DNA of 64,000 bases, from positions 62,001-126,000 of the forward strand of contig NMRA01000541.1 in NCBI GenBank assembly GCA_002633005.1, read 5' to 3'. Shown here in pieces: positions 57,988 to 64,000 of the stretch. The notes beneath the pieces were generated by a model. It saw only the letters and a program-made list of their open reading frames with translations, made no database searches and was not told where the DNA came from. Both the position numbers and the translations under genes were made by a program. Source of the stretch: Phoronis australis (lineage: Eukaryota; Phoronida; Phoronidae). Position 1 is the stretch's first letter; each line of letters opens with the position of its first letter.

Positions 57988-60126
57988 TGCTTAAGCCCCT
58001 GTCACATTCGTGGTATGATGCTAGCAGGGCAACAAAAATGCTGTTGTACGATAGTCTTCTGTATTGACATATTCACAGTCACATTTGTTGTACAAATGTC
58101 CTACGACATTAAACCAAGGTGTTGCAAGACATTGTATGCCTGACATCCAATGATGTTATGATATGTAGTGATATTTTTAATGTTCGATGGTCCCAGAGCA
58201 TGTACGTGATGGTAAAACGTTTGGGGGACTGTCGGTTGTCTAGTATGATTGTAGGACTATTCTAGACTCGGATAACCCAAAGATCGTATGTCAGTCGTAC
58301 AACTATCATACAACAAATGTGAGGCATCGCACCACAGTGTTACAATATAGATCTGTTGTAGAACTGTTGTACGACGTTGAAATGATTTTGAACAAGTTCA
58401 AAATTTCCCGACGCTGTTCTTGGCATGCAATGCGGTAAAATCTCACTAATTTCAGACCATAATAATTGCCAAAATCGTCCATTTTTATGCGCCCTCATGT
58501 TTATGTGCGTCCGCATCTGTATCTCCTAAACCCCTCACAGGATCTTGAAGAGATTCGATAGATGTGTTTCTATGAAGCTGACAACATATGATGACAAATT
58601 TCAGACCTATCCGACTACCAGTGTGCTCCCTAGTGGCAGTTTTATTTTTTTATGCTTATTTCTATATCTTCAGAGATCCTAAAATGATTTTCATAAAATT
58701 TGAAATATGGGCATCTGTCAGTGAGATGACGCTAACCTCTCGTTTTCAGATATATTTGCGGTATTTTGAACCACCTAGTGGCCATTTTTGTTGTCTTCGA
58801 GTCTGTTTTTGGTGTCTGCCCCTCTATCAACCAAACTACTCCTAGGGTGATTATGAAAATTGGCATATAGGTTGTTACTATGATGAGGACAGCTGCCGAT
58901 GATTTTCTGACGACTTCCACTGCTGTGGCGCCTCCTAGTGGTAATTTTGTTTGTTTTTGTGCCCATGGCTGTATCTCCTTAACGCTATGCAGGATCTGTA
59001 CTAAATTGAGGTAGTGTATTTGTATGAAGTCGACAACAAATTACGACGGCTTTCAGACGGATCGGACTATCGGTGTGCCCCCTAGTGGCAATTTTTATTT
59101 TTTATGTTCACCTCTATCTTCAAATGTCCTCAACGGATTTTCATGAAATTTTTCACATGGGCTTCAATTAGTGGTATGACACCATTTTCCGGCAATATCA
59201 TTTTTTTTCATTTTCCTCTGTTTCTCTGAAGTTCCTTGATGGATTTGTATGAAATTTTGTAAATAGGTTTCTATTAAAGAAGTGGTGACATTTTCCTATT
59301 TTGTTATGGGTTGGACGTATTTTGCGCCATCTAGTGGCAATTTTTACTGTTTTCTTGCCTATTTTTGGCGTCTGCCCCTCTATGAACCCTACAAACCACT
59401 CTAAGGATGTTTGTGAAAATTAGCACATATGTTCTTAGTGTGAAGAGGATGGTTGACCGTGTTTTTCTGAGGACTTCGCCTACTGTGGCACTTTTGTTTT
59501 TTTGCAGACATAGCTGTACTCTCCTAAACCCACTGCAGAATCTTTATGAAATTTAGCAAGTGTATTTATATGAAGTTGACTACGGACGATGATAACGATT
59601 TTCAGACGGATGTAATCAATGATGTGCCCCTTGGTGACAATTTCATTTTTTCTGTTTTCCTCTGTTTCTCTGAAGTTCCTTGACGGATTTTTATGAAATC
59701 TGATAGCTTTCTATTAAAGACCTGTTTCCGCTTTCGGATGACTTCAACGTATTTTGCGCCATCTAGTGGCCATTTTTCTGATAGAAATAAATACCCTTAG
59801 AAGCACTCCATTTTCTGAGCATTTGTGGGCGCATTTCAACGCCCTGCATTGCTCTTGTTTATTTTTAAAGGCTTCTAATGTTGTGAATGCTCACAATTTT
59901 TCAAAACTTTGTTTGATGGTAGCTATGGTACAAAACTTGAAAATGAGAAAGCAATAGTTTGGGGATACTAATGTTCTATGCAAAAAGCAGAAAATAAAAT
60001 GTCAGTTGTGTGCCATCTTGTGTCCCAAATGTTGTACCACGGTCTCTTCACTATCGTGATTTTCCTTAACTTCTGTTGCTGACACATCATATACTGTCCC
60101 GTCATACGACAAATGCGATGGGCTTA
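57988..60126. mobile_element. Possible TIR element enclosing F4
   Basis: GCTTAAGCCCCTGTCACATT at 57990 has a diverged inverted partner near 60095-60125 (ATACGACAAATGCGATGGGC, then TTAAG). GTCGTACAAC-type words repeat just inside the left end. Copy 1 carries the left end at 52738. Boundaries are approximate. Confidence 0.35.
58489..59780 (+). repeat. Repeat F, copy F4 (longest)
   Basis: Head plus modules that follow an a-b-c order. Each closes with a CTAGTGGC motif: 58621-58638, 58770-58784, 58927-58942, 59075-59090, 59324-59339, about 59623-59637 and 59755-59771, all in one orientation. Noncoding. Confidence 0.8.
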
Positions 60127-60405
60127 AGTCAGCTCTAATTTCACCTCATGGTTTCTGCTTATTTGTTTAAAGGTATTTAGTGGGTCACGAATGATAAAGT
60201 TTCAACTATAATTTCTGATAAAAGATAGTAGCCCCTGTGAGACCGAGTGCCTTAGTGCAGTACTGCAAATGTGCTTACATGGGGGTGCCACAAATGTTTG
60301 TTGCTAATGTGCATATCACATTTTTAATATTAAGTACTAACTGTTCAGAAACATGGCTATATTTTTTCTGTCTTACATACACTATAAGTACATCTTTTGT
60401 TTTAG

Positions 60406-60690
60406 ATACTGGAATAGACAGTGACACTCGGTTCCTGGTGTATGGGAAAGCATCCTTTAACAACTGTTCTACAACTGTCCTTGTTCCGTGGCCTGGACAG
60501 AGGGAGTGCCATTCAAGGAAAAAGTGTGCACAATCCGAGGACAGGAAGACTGTGGCGAGATATGTGGCATGGTGTCACCAATGTGTACAATGAGATGTTT
60601 CAGTTTTTAGAGGAGAAACGTGTTTTGGATCCGGATGATCAGCTGTCCTTTTGGTGCTTGCACTATGTGTTTTTACTCAAAATTAATTAA
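60406..60690 (+). pseudogene. Copy 2, terminal exon, integrase-core C-terminal part with internal deletion
   Basis: Acceptor cttttgttttag, then GIDSDTRFLVYGKASFNN, CSTTVL in one frame, matching the rve core strand after the first catalytic Asp. In the next frame follow RGLDRGSAIQGKSVHNPRTG, RLWRDMWHGVTNVYNEMF and DPDDQLSFWCLHYVFLLKIN before the TAA. The R.ERLWRD and LHYVF..(R/K)IN signatures mark the C-terminal end of animal integrase-core proteins. The segment normally between TTVL and RG, with the second Asp and the Glu, is missing and the frame changes there. Confidence 0.75.
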
Positions 60691-60740
60691 TCATTGAAAG
60701 CCTTTTAAAGTCAATGGAACCACCATGGTTTGTGAACAGC

Positions 60741-60898
60741 GAAGGGCAAGTCATCATACTGGCTGTTTGTTCTGCAAGTGTTGGCACTGCCGTACAGCAA
60801 TCTGACTGCTGAGCTGTNAGAGAAGGGCAAGTCATCATACTGGCTGTTTGTTCTGCAAGTGTTGGCACTGCCGTACAGCAATCTGACTGCTGAGATGT
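60741..60898. repeat. 77-bp duplication around a single N
   Basis: 60741-60817 and 60822-60898 are the same with one or two differences, joined at N (60818). Same interpretation as at 57537. Confidence 0.85.
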
Positions 60899-61833
60899 TC
60901 AAGAAACATGTTGATCTACATACCCAAGAATGAATAGCTCCAGAATGTTCTCCATGTCCTCTCTCAAGTAACAACCTATCTTGGCTTGACGAACTTGTAT
61001 CTTCACCATACATTACAGAAACTCACAGCTTACAAGTGTATCAGAAAACACTGCGATTTGTAAATTCTATGACAAGTTCATATTCATAGGCGAGGTGCTC
61101 ATGTTAATTTACCAGTTGAAATGGTCTTTCACAAGCTAGTAACTTGCAATCTGTTATACTAGAGTGTCTGCATTGAATGGGAAGGATTCATTAAGTTGTT
61201 AGTTTGTTCTGTCAATTCCTTCCTGTGTATGTTTGACGTTGTAATTTGTGGGATTCTGCTCTCGACTGGCTTTAAATGTGATTTTAAAGCCTTGATATTT
61301 GTGGTCATGGCTGAATTGCTGTTCAAAGACCTGTGACTATGATAAAGCTTCAGTTAGAAGCCTGGGCATTAATAAATTTCTGACATGATCTTGATTGGAT
61401 GTATTTTTAATTACTAAGCCAAACCTACGATGAAAAACAGAAAACATCCTCATTATCAATCATCCCCAAGGATGTGTCAGGGTATTAAAGAATTTTTACA
61501 GCATTTCTTACATAATTCATGTTCTCAATGGAAATAACATACTTTGTGCCAATTTTTATTGGGACATCCCATAGCTCCTATATCAGCTGAATGCTTTTGG
61601 GACACCTGATATTACCACCACTGTTGAAGGTGAAACTGCTATTCCTAGGCAAATCTCAAACACTTGTATTGCTAAGCAATTTCATATATTGTGTTATACA
61701 GTCCTTCAAACATATCTTGAAAAGAAACAGAAGTATTGTTATGGTAATCCTATAATTCAAATGTCATGCCTCTGGCCACCGTATGGCTTCTCAATTAGAG
61801 AGACATTGTCCCTTTATTAAAGGCATCTCTACT
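60899..61833. other. 3' flank of the integrase-core locus
   Basis: An AATAAA signal lies near 61370. No exon recognised. Confidence 0.35.
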
Positions 61834-62115
61834 CAGTAGCGGATCTAGGATACCATAAGGGGTGCCCAACATGTTGCCTTGGGGAATTGGGCAAAGCGCG
61901 ATTGTATGTGCACAGGGGCCCGAAAGTTACGGGGGCCGGGATGTGGACGTTCCCTTCAGAAAATCTATCGGTGGACACGATTCCTCTGGTATGTGAGCCC
62001 CCCTCATCCGCTACCGGTCCTAGTTGCTGAACTCTATATTTCCTCACGGTTCACGCTGTTGCTGCTTCATTTTGCGTGCGGCAGCCGGGGGGCGACCCCC
62101 CTAAATCCTCCTATG
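61834..62115. mobile_element. Small TIR element M, copy M2
   Basis: Starts CAGTAGCGGATCTAGGATAC and ends AATCCTCCTATG, flanked by CTACT on both sides (61829-61833 and 62116-62120). Interior homologous to M1. Confidence 0.75.
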
Positions 62116-62120
62116 CTACT

Positions 62121-63119
62121 TAATGTTTTAAGTTCAAACGCACGACATGTTTAAGAGTTCTCGCAAATCCCTACTCGTACTTGGCTAAGAAGTGCAAGAA
62201 ACATTCATTTCCCTGTATGAAGGCCATTACCGATGTAAGGTAAAAAACAGAAAAACACGGTCAAACGCATTAAAATGATGCTGTGGTCAGTAAAATTTAT
62301 TCAATAAATTTTGAAAAGACTTTTTCACTGACCAATTTAATGCATTTTACGGCGTTTTAGTTTTTAGTACTTCAAAGAACAAACAATAACAGGCAACAAC
62401 TTTCTCACAAAAAACAACTTTTAGCATATCCTGTCTTCACCGAGCATTTGACATAAAAATATATATTATAAAAATGGCCAGCACTCAGGGACACATCCAG
62501 AATTTTGAGTTAGGGGGGCCAGGGAGGAGTATTAGCCCGTCAGACATTTGCACCCCCGTACTAGGGGAGGGCATGGCCCCCTTACCCCCTTAAATTCCCC
62601 TTTGGTACTGCCTCGTATAAAAACAACCTCACAATCTACACGACAGCCTGTCTCCACTGAGCAAGACTGTAATAGCAACTGGTACATCTTCAGTGATCAA
62701 GCGAATAAAACCTACAACTGTTGGCACAGCACTGAAAATCACCGTGACTCCAAGGTCACAGTCATCCACTCCTCGTCACTCACATCATTGCCTCGTTTAT
62801 ATTTATGACAATTTGACGTTGCATGCTATTCTAACGCAGAAGCCACCGTTATACTGTTGCTGTGCGCTACACTCCACAGAGGTGGATTATGATTCATTTA
62901 ATTGATACGAGTGTGAATGTTAACTTGTCCCTTATTCGTCAAATGCAAAGTGGGATGGCTAATGACCTTTTAGGCTAGTCACGAATATCGGGTCAGTTGG
63001 GGCGTAAACTGACTGACATCGAAGCATACGTCATAGCTGAGCAAATGACAACGTCTTATTGGTCCCACAGTGATGGGGCGGTAACTTGACACACTTGGGA
63101 AGTACATTTCGAGTCAACT
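62121..63119. other. No gene seen
   Basis: Contains a degenerate GGGGGCC patch near 62510-62590 that may be another hAT-like remnant. An ATTGG and GGGGCGG promoter-like pair sits near 63058-63080. Confidence 0.3.
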
Positions 63120-63192
63120 CTGACGCGCCTCGATGACTCGTAACGTGTCTGAAAAGACCCGTCAGAAGGTGACGCTAGGGGCGTTCCATATC
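63120..63192. repeat. Inverted repeat pair, right member
   Basis: Reverse complement of 49089-49170. The two copies enclose the whole integrase-core locus. Confidence 0.7.
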
Positions 63193-64000
63193 TCGCTTCA
63201 AAAACGCATTTCTCGGGGTTGGCGACGGGGCACTGCCGGGAATCAACAGCGACGGTATGGTACCCTTCTTCAGGCGTTGTTTCGCAGGGACCTTCATCAG
63301 TTCAGCGTGCATATCTGTCATAATCTGACGGCAGAAAATGCGTCCCACACACTCGGTAACCCTCCACTGCTTTGTACGTTGTGTGAACGGGTAGCGCTGC
63401 GTTCTTCACAAACGAGCTAGCCAAGTAGCGCGAAGTGCGTCATCCTTCGGAAAGCGACGCAAGGTACCCAAAGCGCGTGTGAGACGATAATGAGTACATC
63501 CCGACACGCAGCAACAGCGTGGCATGTTGACTGACTTGTAAACAAAAGCAAACCACGACCGAACTTATCACAACCGAGGTAGAACAATGACTGACCAGAC
63601 AGCTCTCACAGTCAGACTATAATGAAAAAAAACTGGCGCGAAATTCTTGCCTCCCAAAACGTCACTCCCGGAGTAGACGACGAGTAATTAATTAAATTAC
63701 GAAAAGCAGTAAATAAGTAAAAAATGTGTCTGGGATAATCAACGAACCTTATTTTTGCTAAAAGTGACATGAAAAAGGGTTGCCTTCGCTTTTAAACCTA
63801 ATAATTCCACGAAGTCTATCCTATTCATAAATAATTCCAAATGAGTGCTTCGCCTGTAAAATCAATAATGTCAGCAAATGTGCGGCAGACAACGATGAGA
63901 GCAGATGATTTGTTCTCAAAAGTTCGCTTCTTGAGCGGAAGGCAGCCATGCTTTAAACAAGACAATAATAAATACAACGCAACAACAAAAAGTAAATGAT
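63193..64000. other. No gene seen
   Basis: GC-richer to about 63600, then AT-rich. The 95-codon plus ORF from 63133 overlaps the inverted repeat and has no recognised domain. Confidence 0.3.

Larger units (their letters stand above)
54040..60690 (+). pseudogene. Integrase-core family gene, copy 2 (five exons, disabled)
   Basis: The second copy of the locus, with exons at 54040-54218, 55634-55767, 56252-56389, 56981-57057 and a terminal exon at 60406-60690. Phases agree at 1-2 and 3-4. Defects: TAA at 54193-54195 in exon 1, TGA at 56376-56378 in the helix-turn-helix exon (probably from a CpG-containing Arg codon), and a frame-changing deletion in the terminal exon. Exons for the first half of the catalytic core were not found between 57058 and 60405. 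A protein from this copy as read would be truncated at 51 residues. Sequencing error is possible at any one site but unlikely at all. Confidence 0.65.

Noticed and set aside
63133-63420. 95-codon plus ORF
   Set aside because: Starts inside the inverted repeat, is Arg-rich with no domain, and has no splice support.
1-64000. tRNA, rRNA, CRISPR arrays or bacterial operons
   Set aside because: None was recognised. Sequence features are those of animal nuclear DNA.

Overview
The window looks like repeat-rich nuclear DNA of an invertebrate animal, probably marine. Evidence: AT-rich sequence with intron-split coding fragments (GT...AG junctions with matching phases), large noncoding stretches, Ty3/gypsy, BEL/Pao, DIRS-like and LINE remnants, many small inverted-repeat DNA elements, and scaffold gaps. 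I cannot name the species. No bacterial gene organisation, CRISPR array, tRNA or rRNA is visible, and most short ORFs are chance.

Layout. 1-480: remnant of a LINE endonuclease. 1136-1235 (-): possible 100-bp exon. 2542-2735: broken THAP zinc finger. 4577-17655: a nested nest. A large inverted-repeat element (family B, copy B1) sits in a short repeat; a Ty3/gypsy element (7067-16603, minus) sits in B1; a second B element (B2, 9629-14764, TA target duplication) sits in the gypsy reverse transcriptase. A DIRS-type RNase H fragment follows. 18576-19333 (-): one clean, unrecognised 252-codon exon, next to a 3.07-kb inverted-repeat transposon (A1) with a THAP-like exon. 22895-26351: an inverted-repeat element (E) with subterminal repeat arrays, and two solo LTRs of one family. 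27-34 kb: small palindromic elements, including one inserted in a relative, and the 'F' repeat, which carries CTCF-consensus-like motifs. 34301-39397: a third B copy (B3) joined to a BEL/Pao gag remnant and a likely LTR. 39.6-46.7 kb: mostly empty, with a 16-bp minisatellite and hAT-like elements. 46728-48522: second copy of A.

49.5-60.7 kb: the main gene-like locus. It is a multi-exon gene of the animal integrase-core (rve) family with an N-terminal helix-turn-helix, present twice in direct orientation. Copy 1 (exons at 49531, 51345, 51959) is open but runs into a gap. Copy 2 (exons at 54040, 55634, 56252, 56981, terminal exon 60406-60690) has two in-frame stops and a deletion in the catalytic core. 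Single-N joins flanked by near-identical sequence at 57537 and 60818, and a join at 53568, suggest that unmerged haplotypes may explain some or all of the duplication.

The genes do not form a pathway. Their story is insertion order, decay and possible domestication. The points most worth follow-up are the integrase-core locus, the unknown 18576-19333 exon, the THAP-associated transposon, the CTCF-like motif arrays and the B and E elements with dense subterminal repeats.
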